From: Streptomyces albospinus
GTDB lineage: Bacteria; Actinomycetota; Actinomycetes; Streptomycetales; Streptomycetaceae
Assembly (NCBI RefSeq): GCF_014648695.1
Contig: NZ_BMRP01000030.1
Location: 16,267 to 80,266, forward strand
Direction of reading: 5' to 3'
DNA: 64,000 nt
Every line of letters begins with the position of its first letter. Positions within the stretch are counted from its first letter, which is position 1. The notes below the pieces were generated by a model that saw only the letters and a program-made list of their open reading frames with translations, was not told the origin of the DNA and searched no databases. Below are positions 24,432 through 32,440 of this stretch, piece by piece. The position numbers and the translations under genes were made by a program.

Positions 24432-24950
24432 GATCGGTACCCCTTCAGCACGGTCTTGATGAGAACTCGTGATTGCGCGGGAGACAACGCGTTCGCCCTC
24501 AACCGATCGTAGCTGTCGAGGTGCAACGTGATGGTGTCGGCGGAGTCATACAGCTTGCCGCCCTGCGGACCATCGGCATACAGCACGGTGGGGGAGCCAT
24601 CGAAGGTCAGCATGGTGAACGGCCTTGTATGCGCCCCCGGTGCTCCTGCTGAGAACGGCATGATCTGGAGGTCGACGTGTGGTGACGTCATAGCCGTCAT
24701 CAGGTACTCCAACTGTTCGGCCATAACTGCTCTGTCGCCTACGACCGTTCGTAGGCACGCCTCGTGCAGGATGACCCATAGCGGCGGCGGTTTGTCACGC
24801 TCGAAGACTTCGCGACGACGCAGACGGGCTGCGACCCTGCCGTCGATCAGATCCGCGCTTTCCCGTGGGTGCGACGAGCTGAAAATGGCCCGTGCGTAAG
24901 CGTCTGTCTGGAGGATGCCCATGACGAGGCTCGCGGAGTAGTCCAGTATC
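24428..24950 (-). pseudogene. 5'-truncated XRE/DUF5753 regulator (HTH lost)
   Basis: The reading frame carries the DUF5753 domain from about 24950 to its stop (DYSASLVMGILQTDAYARA, RVAARLRRREVFERDKPP, PPLWVILHEACLRTVVGD, LQIMPFSAGAPGAHT, TLHLDSYDRLRANALSPAQSRVLI). The N-terminal helix-turn-helix of about 85 residues expected upstream is absent; beyond 24950 the strand is antisense to a remnant of another gene. The breakpoint lies at about 24945-24955. A shorter product from internal ATGs is possible but could not bind DNA by the usual domain. Confidence 0.75.
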
Positions 24951-25157
24951 GACAACGTCGAGGAGGCCCAGCTCCGCCTCGCCGCCGAACTCGTCGAGGA
25001 GGCCCGGCGCGTGCTCGACGCCCGTAGCTGGACGTCCGGTGAAATCCACCTGCTGGCCGTCGAGTTGACCGATTCGCTGGCCGACGTCCACCGCGTCGCG
25101 GAGAGCCGGGGCGCCCGCCTGCCCGCGGACGCCCGTCCCGCGGCCATCGTCGGATGA
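24951..25157 (+). pseudogene. 5'-truncated remnant of a gene homologous to 48648-49223
   Basis: In frame to the TGA at 25155-25157 it encodes DNVEEAQLRLAAELVEEA, then RSWTSGEIHLLAVELTDSL and VHRVAESRGARL. The intact protein at 48648-49223 has the parallel segments DKVEAEQMTSAAELIAES, RTWTPGEIHLLAVELNNHL and VHRVSESRGARL. The conserved N-terminal half (about 36 residues) is missing, there is no start, and an in-frame TAG lies at 24939. It abuts the truncated DUF5753 gene head to head. Confidence 0.75.
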
Positions 25158-25345
25158 CGCCCGTGGTGTACGTTCCGGCCGGTCGGGCCGTGAGGCCGTG
25201 CCCGTTCCCGTGCGCCGTCTGCCGGCGCGCGGGCCGCCGGACCGAAGCGCACGAGGAGACCCCCGTGACCGAACTCACCGCCGACCATTACCCGGTGGAG
25301 GACCGTGACCTGACCATTGACACGTCGCCGTTCGGGCGGGACTGA
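25154..25345 (+). CDS. small hypothetical protein with CxxC-type N-terminus
   Basis: 63 residues, ATG at 25154 overlapping the remnant's TGA (ATGA), which implies it was co-translated with the intact ancestor of that remnant. Residues include CPFPCAVCRRAG, a possible metal-binding cluster, and an acidic C-terminus (HYPVEDRDLTID). Not recognised. A GTG at 25265 with GAGGAGA upstream is a possible alternative start giving a 27-residue acidic peptide. Expression is doubtful because the upstream gene has lost its promoter. A strong hairpin follows. Confidence 0.4.
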   Translation: MTPVVYVPAGRAVRPCPFPCAVCRRAGRRTEAHEETPVTELTADHYPVEDRDLTIDTSPFGRD

Positions 25346-25361
25346 CCGGCAGCCGGTACGA

Positions 25362-25406
25362 CGAAGGGCCCACCCCGCCAGGACAGGTGGCGGGACGGGC
25401 CCTTCG
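25362..25406. terminator. bidirectional hairpin terminator
   Basis: CGAAGGGCCC (25362-25371) pairs with GGGCCCTTCG (25397-25406); after a 2x2 internal loop CCCGCCA pairs with TGGCGGG. It lies between the convergent small gene and the MFS transporter gene. Confidence 0.85.
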
Positions 25407-25442
25407 GCTCGCGGGGCCCGGAGGGCCGGGTAGGGCAGGCGG

Positions 25443-26762
25443 TTACGCGGCCCTCGCCAGGCTCAGCAGCCGCCGCTCGGCCGCCGCCTTACGCGTGGCG
25501 TACAGGGTGATCGACGCCGCACCGACCATCGCGGCCAGCCCCAGAAGGACCGTGCCCTGCCAGCCGGCGGCGCGGAAGGCGACCGCGCCGAGGGCGCCGC
25601 CCAGGCTGCTGCCGATGTAGTACGCGCACTGGTAGAGCGCGGACGCCTGGGCGCGCGCGGTCTTGGCGGTGCGGCTGACCGAGGACGAGGCGACCGCGTG
25701 GCCCGCGAAGAAGCCGGCGGTGATCAGCACCAGGCCCGCGAGCACCGCGGCGACCGAGGCGGCCAGGGTGAGCAGCAGACCGGTGGAGGTGGTGCCGACG
25801 GCCAGGTACAGGGCGCCGCGGCGGCCCATCCGGCCGACCAGCTTGCCGGCCGCGGCCGAGGAGACCGTACCGACCAGGTAGACGATGAAGATCGAGCCGA
25901 CGATGCCCTGCGGCAGGTTGAACGGCTCGGCGACCAGGCGGTAGCCGATCACCGTGTAGACCGCGCCGAAGACCGTCATGAACAGGGCGCCGATGCCGTA
26001 GAGGCGGCGCAGCAGCGGGTCGGAGAGGTGGCCGCCCAGCGTACGGGCCAGCGTCCGCGGGCCCACCGAACGCGCCGCGAAATGCCGGGCCTTGGGCACC
26101 AGCAGCCGGAAGGCCACCGCGCACACCACGGCCAGCACGCCCACCGCGCCGAGCGCGGCCCGCCAGCCCCAGGCCTGCGCGACCCAGCCGGTCACGATCC
26201 GCCCGGACATCCCGCCGATGCTGTTGCCGGCCACGAACAGGCCGATCGCCCCCACCAGCGCCTTGGCGCGGACCTCCTCCGCCAGGAACGCCATCGCCGA
26301 CGCGGGCAGCCCGGCCAGCGCGACGCCCTGGACGGCGCGCAGCGCGATCAGTACGCCGAGCGTCGGCGCGAACGGGACCAGCAGCGCGATCAGCGCGGCG
26401 ACCGAGAGCGAGGCCGTCATCAGCGCGCGGCGGCCGAAGCGCTCGGAGACCGCGCTCAGCGGGATCACGCCCAGCGCCAGCCCGAAAGTGGCCGCCGAGA
26501 CGGTCCAACTGGCCTGGTCGGGGGAGACGTTGAGGTCGCCGGAAATGGCGGGCAGCAGCGCCTGGGTGGAGTAGAGGAGGGCGAAGGTGGCCACTCCGGC
26601 GGCGAAGAGGGCGAAGCTCATCCGGCGGTAGCCGGGGCCGCCCGGCCGCAGCTTGTCCGACTCGGGGTCGGGCGCGGCGGCGGTGGAAGAGGTGTCTGTG
26701 GACGACTGGGGAGAGGCGACCGCACGGTCGGTGACGGACGCCCCGGTATCAGCGGGAGGCAT
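25443..26762 (-). CDS. MFS transporter (YnfM-like)
   Basis: 439 residues, ATG at 26762. A Ser/Pro-rich N-terminus of about 45 residues precedes twelve transmembrane segments; SERFGRRALMTASL is the MFS loop 2-3 motif and QGVALAGLPASAMAFLAEEV a motif B/C-like region. Close to the YnfM/inner-membrane exporter group for arabinose-like or drug substrates; true substrate unknown. Divergent from a LysR regulator only 62 bp away with a T-N11-A-type box between them, so it is probably under that regulator. Confidence 0.88.
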   Translation of the reverse strand: MPPADTGASVTDRAVASPQSSTDTSSTAAAPDPESDKLRPGGPGYRRMSFALFAAGVATFALLYSTQALLPAISGDLNVSPDQASWTVSAATFGLALGVIPLSAVSERFGRRALMTASLSVAALIALLVPFAPTLGVLIALRAVQGVALAGLPASAMAFLAEEVRAKALVGAIGLFVAGNSIGGMSGRIVTGWVAQAWGWRAALGAVGVLAVVCAVAFRLLVPKARHFAARSVGPRTLARTLGGHLSDPLLRRLYGIGALFMTVFGAVYTVIGYRLVAEPFNLPQGIVGSIFIVYLVGTVSSAAAGKLVGRMGRRGALYLAVGTTSTGLLLTLAASVAAVLAGLVLITAGFFAGHAVASSSVSRTAKTARAQASALYQCAYYIGSSLGGALGAVAFRAAGWQGTVLLGLAAMVGAASITLYATRKAAAERRLLSLARAA

Positions 26763-26788
26763 ACCCCGAACGTAGGCCCCCCTACTTC

Positions 26789-26817
26789 ATGCGTCCAATG
26801 CATAAAAACGCCATAAT
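26789..26817. promoter_or_regulatory. LysR box and leaderless -10 between MFS and LysR genes
   Basis: ATGC-N7-GCAT at 26789-26803 fits the T-N11-A form of LysR sites. CATAAT at 26812-26817 lies 7 nt before the GTG at 26825, the geometry of a leaderless -10. Confidence 0.55.
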
Positions 26818-26824
26818 CGATGCT

Positions 26825-27841
26825 GTGACACATGATCCCAGTTCACCACCGCCTCTGTTGCAAGGTCGCAACAGAAAACACATTCCGGAACGCCCCCGCG
26901 GCGCCCCGCGCGAAGGCCCGGAGCCCGCGGAGCTGGGCCCCGGATCCTGGGCGCCGGCCCTCGCTCCGCGGCTCGCCCAGTTCGCCGCCGTCGCCCGGCA
27001 CGAGCACGTCACCCGCGCCGCCCACGAACTCGGCATGCCGCAGCCCACCCTCAGCCGCGCCCTGGTGCGGCTGGAGGACGACCTCGGCGTCGCCCTCTTC
27101 GCCCGGCACGGCCGCACGCTCTCCCTCACCCCGGCCGGCCGCGGCTTCCTCGCCGCCGTCGAGCGCGCCCTCACCGACCTGGAGCGGGCCACCGACTCCG
27201 TCCGCGCCGACGCCGACCCGGCCGCCGGGAAGGTCGCCTTCGGCTTTCTGCACACGCTCGGCCCGGAGACCGTCCCCGGCCTGATCCGCAGCTTCCGCGC
27301 CGACCACCCGGGCGTCCGCTTCCAACTCGTCCAGAACTACGGCGAGGCGATGATCGAACGGCTGCGGGCCGGCGACCTCGACCTCTGCCTGACCTCCCCG
27401 GTGCCCGACTACCCCGACCTGGTCGCCCGCCGGCTCGACGAGCAGAAGCTCCGCCTCGTCGTCCCGGACGACCACCCGCTGGCCGCCCGCAAGCGCATCC
27501 GCCTCGCGGAGGCCGCCGGCGAGCTCTTCGTCACCCTCGAACCGGGCTACGGCCTGCGCCGGATCACCGACGCACTGTGCGCCGAGGCCGGCTTCACCCC
27601 GCGCGTCGCCTTCGAGGGCGAGGAGGCCGAAACCCTCCGCGGCCTGGTCGCGGCCGGCCTGGGCGTGGCCCTGCTGCCCCCGCCCGCCGTCCCCCGCCCC
27701 GGTGTCGCCGAACTGACCGTGACCGCCCCGCGGGCGGTCCGGGAGATCGGCGTGGCATGGCTGGACGGCCATCCGGACACCCCGCCGGTGGCCGCGTTCA
27801 AGAAGTTCCTGCTGAGCCGGCGGGGGGTGTTGCTCTCATGA
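26825..27841 (+). CDS. LysR-family transcriptional regulator
   Basis: 338 residues from GTG at 26825, chosen because CATAAT lies 7 nt upstream and because ATGs at 26789/26801 would fall inside the operator-like palindrome. After a charged N-terminal tail, the HTH (LAQFAAVARHEHVTRAAHELGMPQPTLSRALVRLE) begins near residue 50, followed by a LysR substrate domain (GKVAFGFLHTLGPETVPGLIRSF, LDLCLTSPVPD). Divergent from the MFS transporter it likely controls. Its last 44 bp overlap, on the opposite strand, the end of the first APH-like kinase gene. Confidence 0.88.
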   Translation: MTHDPSSPPPLLQGRNRKHIPERPRGAPREGPEPAELGPGSWAPALAPRLAQFAAVARHEHVTRAAHELGMPQPTLSRALVRLEDDLGVALFARHGRTLSLTPAGRGFLAAVERALTDLERATDSVRADADPAAGKVAFGFLHTLGPETVPGLIRSFRADHPGVRFQLVQNYGEAMIERLRAGDLDLCLTSPVPDYPDLVARRLDEQKLRLVVPDDHPLAARKRIRLAEAAGELFVTLEPGYGLRRITDALCAEAGFTPRVAFEGEEAETLRGLVAAGLGVALLPPPAVPRPGVAELTVTAPRAVREIGVAWLDGHPDTPPVAAFKKFLLSRRGVLLS

Positions 27842-28847
27842 GGCGGCGAGCGGCCCGGGCCCAGCGGGCGGCGGCCTGCTCGACGGCGTCCACGGTGGGG
27901 ACGGGAGCCACCGGCTCCCAATAGGGCCGCGCCGCGGTGTACTTGGCGGCGAGCTCGCCGGCGAGGGACCGACGGACCTCGGGGGTGGTCGCGGCCGCGA
28001 TCCGGCGGGCCCAGCGCACGGTGTCCACCACCGCCGACTTCATCCGCTCGTAGCCGAGGTAGAACCCGAGGCCGTTCAGCCAGCCGGGCCGGCATTCGGC
28101 CGGGGCGGCGCGCTCCCACAGGGCCCGCACCCGGGCGTCTTCGCCCGGCAGGTAGGACATCTTGTGCAGGTGGTCCGCCAGGTCGTAGACCGGGTCGCCC
28201 CACAGCGCCAGCTCCCAGTCGAGGAAGACCGTCCGCCGGTCGTCGGTGATCATGTTGCCGCGGTGCAGGTCGGCGTGGAGCAGCCGGAACGGGCGGGCGC
28301 GCAGTGCACCGGCCCGCCTCTCCAGCAGGCCGCAGGGATCGTCGGGGACGCCCAGTTCCGCGTAGAGCCGCAGGGTCGGCGGGTCGCCGGCGGCGCGGAT
28401 GGTGCGGACGAGCGCCAGCAGCGCGGCGGCGAAGCCGGCGGTGTCGCCGTCCCCGGGCCAGCCGGCCGGCGTGGCGGGGAGCTTGCCGGACGGCACCCGC
28501 AGCAGCTGCCCGAACAGCTCGCCGATGTCGTCCAGTACCCGGCCCGGCAGCGCCGTCCCCACCGGGCACACCTCGTCCAAGGACCGGCCCGCGATGAACT
28601 CGTGGATCTGGAAGGGCGGTTCCGCCTGTGCGTGGAGCAGCTGCGGCGCTGCGCCGACGTACGGGCGGATCGCCTCCAGCAGCTGTGGCTCCGACCACAC
28701 CGTCAGGTCCATCGACTCCGCCCCGGGGGTCGGAATGCGGACCATCACCGGGCCGTCGCCGGATCCCACCCGCACGTTGCGGTTGTAGTAGCCGGCGTGT
28801 CCGTCGTCCCGCCGGCGGGCCTCCTCGTACAGCGTCATCGCGTCCAT
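27798..28847 (-). CDS. aminoglycoside-phosphotransferase-fold kinase, copy 1
   Basis: 349 residues, ATG at 28847. HADLHRGN at 191-198 is the catalytic loop (Asp193) and LDWELALWGDP at 209-219 the metal-binding Asp region of the APH/choline kinase fold. An unusual N-terminal motif, GYYNRNVRVGSGDGPVMVRIP (split: GYYNRN at 19-24, VMVRIP at 34-39), replaces a normal glycine loop and is shared with copy 2. Last gene of a three-gene leftward operon, 19 bp after copy 2. Such kinases phosphorylate small molecules; this one has no recognised substrate. Its 3' end overlaps the LysR gene tail to tail by 44 bp. Confidence 0.8.
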   Translation of the reverse strand: MDAMTLYEEARRRDDGHAGYYNRNVRVGSGDGPVMVRIPTPGAESMDLTVWSEPQLLEAIRPYVGAAPQLLHAQAEPPFQIHEFIAGRSLDEVCPVGTALPGRVLDDIGELFGQLLRVPSGKLPATPAGWPGDGDTAGFAAALLALVRTIRAAGDPPTLRLYAELGVPDDPCGLLERRAGALRARPFRLLHADLHRGNMITDDRRTVFLDWELALWGDPVYDLADHLHKMSYLPGEDARVRALWERAAPAECRPGWLNGLGFYLGYERMKSAVVDTVRWARRIAAATTPEVRRSLAGELAAKYTAARPYWEPVAPVPTVDAVEQAAARWARAARRLMRATPPAGSAGTS

Positions 28848-28866
28848 GCGCCTGTCCACCGCCCCT

Positions 28867-29874
28867 TCATGGGCTCCTGTGCGTCGGTCCCCTGCGCAGT
28901 CCGGCGCGGATGTCCTCGGTCGTGACGTCCGAGACCACTCCCCAGTCCCGACGGGCGGCATTCACCTTCTTGGCCAGACGTGACACAAGAAACGCGCCGA
29001 ATGCGGGATCCGTACCGGGCGCGGCCAGCTGCTTGGAGTAACGGACGGTGTCCACCACCGCCGACTTCAGGCGCTCGTGGCGCAGGTACGCCGCCACGTC
29101 GCGCCGCCAGCCGGCGGTGCACCCGGCCGGCATCGCGCGCAGCCAGCGGGCCACCAGCGCCTCCCGTTGGTCCTCGGGATAGTCCATCTTGTGCAGGTGG
29201 ATGGCGAGTTCGTAGACCGGGTCGCCCCACAGGGCCAGCTCCCAGTCGAGGAACCACGTCGCCCCGCCGGACACGATCATGTTCTTCCGGTGCAGATCGG
29301 CGTGGAGCACCGAGAATGGGCGAGATGTCAGCGCGGCCCACCGCTCCTCGGTGCCCGCCAGCGGATCGGCCGGGAAGCCGAAGTAGGCGAACACCTCGCC
29401 GTACTCCGCCAGATGGTCCGCGTGGATCCGCCGGGTCAGCGCGGACAGCCGTCGCCCGAAGCCCGTCGAGTCGCCCGCGACGGGCCACTCGCCCGGCAGC
29501 GACGGCAGCTTCTCGGCCGGGATCGCCGACAGCTGCGCCAGCAGCCGCACCACATCGTCCAGGACATGGCCGGGGACGGCGCTGCCGCGCGGCGAGAAGC
29601 CGTCGAGCAGCCGCCCGTCGATGAAGCTCTGCACCTGGAAGCGTGGCCGCTGCGAGACGTGGCGCAGCTCCGGCGCGTGGTCCACGTACGGGCGGACGGC
29701 GGCCAGCACCTCCTCCTCCCGCCACAGCCGGACGTCCATCACGTCGGCGCCCGGCAGCGGGATCCGCACGTTGACCCGGCCCTCGGGCGTGTCCAGCCCT
29801 GTGTTGCGGTTGTAGTACCCGGCCGCGGTCTCGGTGGTCGCCAGCGCCACCGCGTACAGCTCCTGGTGGTTCAT
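28867..29874 (-). CDS. aminoglycoside-phosphotransferase-fold kinase, copy 2
   Basis: 335 residues, ATG at 29874. GYYNRN at 19-24, VNVRIPLPGADVMD, HADLHRKN at 191-198 and LDWELALWGDP at 209-219 align with copy 1 at the same residue numbers, without gaps over the first 220 residues or so, so the two are tandem paralogues that have diverged mainly at their C-termini. The start overlaps the STAND ATPase stop by 4 bp (ATGA), which couples their translation. Substrate unknown; family members modify sugars, homoserine, choline, antibiotics or proteins. Confidence 0.8.
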   Translation of the reverse strand: MNHQELYAVALATTETAAGYYNRNTGLDTPEGRVNVRIPLPGADVMDVRLWREEEVLAAVRPYVDHAPELRHVSQRPRFQVQSFIDGRLLDGFSPRGSAVPGHVLDDVVRLLAQLSAIPAEKLPSLPGEWPVAGDSTGFGRRLSALTRRIHADHLAEYGEVFAYFGFPADPLAGTEERWAALTSRPFSVLHADLHRKNMIVSGGATWFLDWELALWGDPVYELAIHLHKMDYPEDQREALVARWLRAMPAGCTAGWRRDVAAYLRHERLKSAVVDTVRYSKQLAAPGTDPAFGAFLVSRLAKKVNAARRDWGVVSDVTTEDIRAGLRRGPTHRSP

Positions 29875-32360
29875 GCGCCCGCCCCCAAGAACAGCGACAG
29901 CATCGCGTCGGTCCGGCGCTCCAGGGCGTCCAGCGGGAGCAGCAGGTGGAGGCCGGCCCGGGCGCGGGTGGCGGCTGCCGCGAGCTCCGGGTCGTCCGCG
30001 CCGAGCCGCAGCGCCGCCCGCTGGATGGCGAGCACCAGCGACGGATAGACGTCGCACGCCTCGAACTCGGCGACCGCCCGGCGCAGTAGCGCCAGACACT
30101 CCCCGCGGTGCCCCTGTCGCAGCAGCAGGAACGCCCGGTACATGTCGGCACGGGCCCGGCCGGACCGGTAGCCGGCCCGGTCGAGGGCGGCGTAGGCGCT
30201 GAGGAAGGACGAGGCGGCCCGCTCGTAGGCGCCGAGCCGGGTCTGTGCCATGGCCATCGCGGTGTACGCCTTGCCGATCTCGTGCTGGGCGCCCAGCTCC
30301 CGCTGGACCTCCAGGGCCGCCGCGGCCTCCGCGACGGCGCCCTCCGGGTCCGTGAAGGCCAGCAGTTCGGCGCGGTTGGTCCGGATGTTCGCCGAGCCGA
30401 ACGGGTCGGCGGTGTGCCGGTACTCCTCCTCGGCCTCCGTGAGCAGTTCGCCGGCCGCGTCGAAATCGAGCAGGAAGCGGTGGCCTAGGTGGAGCAGCCG
30501 GGTGACGTCCGCCCGGATACCGCGGTGTTCCGTCCCGCACATCTCGTATACGGAGACGGCCAGGTCGAACGCGGCCGCGAAGTCACCCTGCCACATCCTG
30601 ATGTCGGCCAGGCAGAAGCCCGCGGAGATCCGCACCGGACCTGACTGCTCGTCCCAGACCTGCTGGAAGATCCGGGCCGCGGTGCGGCTCTCGCCTGCGA
30701 TCCGCCGGGCGTTGGCGGCGGCGAGCGCGAGCCGGGCCGAGACCGCGGTACCGGCCTCCCGCTCCACCTCCGGCGCCAGGTCGATCACCGCCCGGGCGTT
30801 GCCCAGGGCGAGCAGTGACTCCGCCTCCAGGCAGTCCGCGGCCTCCCGCAGCGAACCGTCCGCATCGGGCCGGGCGGCCAGGTAGTCCCGCAGGTCCCGC
30901 ACGATCCCGTCCACTGCCTGGCGCCCGCCCATCGCCATCCCGCGGTCGGCGCAGGCGTGGATCTGTTCGGCGGTGATCTCCTCGGCGTGCAGACCGTGGT
31001 AGACCGCCTCCCGCAGTGGCGCCGAACGGGACACCCCACCCCTCTCCGGCAGACCCCCCGAGCGGTCCACGGCCTCTTCCCAGTACGCCCGCAGCCGGGC
31101 GTGCACGGCCCGCCGAACGGCGGGGGAGAGGTGGGACTGGAGGGCGGCGACCATGAGCTGGTGCAGCCGGTACCGGCCCTGGGCCAGGGGATAGGCGAAG
31201 GAGTACGCGGTCAGCGACTCCCAGGTCAGCAGATGCGCGGGGAGATTGAAGGCCCGTCCCAAAGCCCGGAACGCCTCGAAGTCGAAGGTGCGCGCCACGC
31301 TGAGCAGTTCCAGGATCCGGACCTCGTCGGGCGGGACGTGCTGGAGGAACCGCTGGACGATGTGCTCGGAGGTGATCGTCGTCTCCAGCCGGGCCGGGTT
31401 CTGGTGGTACGTGTCGATGGCCAGGTGGAGGTAGAACGGCACCCCGGCGCTGGCCTCCGCGATCGACCGCTGCCGGCCACCCTCGGCGATGCCCGCGGCG
31501 GACAGCAGATCGAGCCGGGCCGCCATCGGCAGCCCTTCCACGGACACCTGGCGGATCACCGCAGCCCAGTCCTTGTCGTACGCCGCCCACTGGAGCGGCT
31601 CCCGGCTCGCCACCACGGTCAGCCCGCCCTGTAACTGGCCGAGCAGGTCCCGCAGCCAGGCGTCCGCGCCGAAACTCTTCCCGCCGGGGAGCGGCGCGGG
31701 GACGAGCGCCTCGTATGCGTCCACGAACAGCACGAACGGCCGCTCGCGACTGGCCTCGCGCAGTTCCTCGGCGAGCAGGTAGGAGACCGCGTATCCCAGT
31801 TCCGCGTTGGAGAGGTTGTCGAGGTCCCGGAGCGTCGGGTCGTTCTTGATGCGCTGCTTGCGCTGCCGGCTGGTCAGGACCCGGTCGGTGAGCCGTACCA
31901 GCCCGGCCGCGGTGCCGAAGACCGGGAACCCCATGGCGTCGTCGAGGATCTTCGAGAGCACGTCGCTCTCCTCCGCGAACGGCGTGCTGGACCGGTCCAT
32001 CCGCAGCTGCGGATGGACGCGTTGCCACAGCACGGCGTAGGCGATGTCGAAGCGGTCGAACTTCACCCCCTGCGCACCGAAGTCGGTGCGCAGCACGGCG
32101 AGCGCGTCCTCCTGCTGCCGCAGCGCGGGGATCTGGAGGTCGAGGTGGGCGGTGCGGTACGCCTCCCCGGTGCGGTTGCGGAGCTCCTGCAACAGGCGGG
32201 ACTTTCCGATGCCGCCGACGCCCACGATGTTGAGAAGGTGCGGACCGTCGGACGGCGGCAGCCGGAACAGTGCCTCGTCATAGGCGGACAGCGCGTTCTC
32301 CCGGTCGAAGAACTGGCGCTGCAGCGCGGACACACGCCGGTATCGCGGCCCAATGGGCAT
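29871..32360 (-). CDS. STAND-type P-loop NTPase with C-terminal TPR repeats
   Basis: 829 residues, ATG at 32360 preceded by a G-rich ribosome binding site. Walker A GVGGIGKS at 47-54, Walker B FVLFVDAYE at 209-217, a sensor-like VVASREPLQWA, a winged-helix-like middle, then from about residue 480 to the end alpha-helical tetratricopeptide-like repeats (for example EIGKAYTAMAMAQTRLGAYERAASSFLSAYAAL). STAND proteins are signal-triggered switches that oligomerise on ligand binding; many are regulators and some are anti-phage sensors. It lacks an HTH or an obvious N-terminal effector, so the effector could be the two coupled kinases downstream. No closely known system matches this trio in my recollection. 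Confidence 0.82.
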   Translation of the reverse strand: MPIGPRYRRVSALQRQFFDRENALSAYDEALFRLPPSDGPHLLNIVGVGGIGKSRLLQELRNRTGEAYRTAHLDLQIPALRQQEDALAVLRTDFGAQGVKFDRFDIAYAVLWQRVHPQLRMDRSSTPFAEESDVLSKILDDAMGFPVFGTAAGLVRLTDRVLTSRQRKQRIKNDPTLRDLDNLSNAELGYAVSYLLAEELREASRERPFVLFVDAYEALVPAPLPGGKSFGADAWLRDLLGQLQGGLTVVASREPLQWAAYDKDWAAVIRQVSVEGLPMAARLDLLSAAGIAEGGRQRSIAEASAGVPFYLHLAIDTYHQNPARLETTITSEHIVQRFLQHVPPDEVRILELLSVARTFDFEAFRALGRAFNLPAHLLTWESLTAYSFAYPLAQGRYRLHQLMVAALQSHLSPAVRRAVHARLRAYWEEAVDRSGGLPERGGVSRSAPLREAVYHGLHAEEITAEQIHACADRGMAMGGRQAVDGIVRDLRDYLAARPDADGSLREAADCLEAESLLALGNARAVIDLAPEVEREAGTAVSARLALAAANARRIAGESRTAARIFQQVWDEQSGPVRISAGFCLADIRMWQGDFAAAFDLAVSVYEMCGTEHRGIRADVTRLLHLGHRFLLDFDAAGELLTEAEEEYRHTADPFGSANIRTNRAELLAFTDPEGAVAEAAAALEVQRELGAQHEIGKAYTAMAMAQTRLGAYERAASSFLSAYAALDRAGYRSGRARADMYRAFLLLRQGHRGECLALLRRAVAEFEACDVYPSLVLAIQRAALRLGADDPELAAAATRARAGLHLLLPLDALERRTDAMLSLFLGAGA

Positions 32361-32440
32361 ACCGAATCCCCCCGTTGCTCTCGGCTCCCAGGGAGGCTAC
32401 CCCCGACGCAACCACCCCGCACCGGAGTTGCCCTGCTGGC

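Noticed and set aside
27798..29874. Calling the two kinases aminoglycoside-resistance genes
   Set aside because: They share the APH fold but have a distinct N-terminal motif and are coupled to a STAND ATPase; nothing specifies an aminoglycoside substrate.
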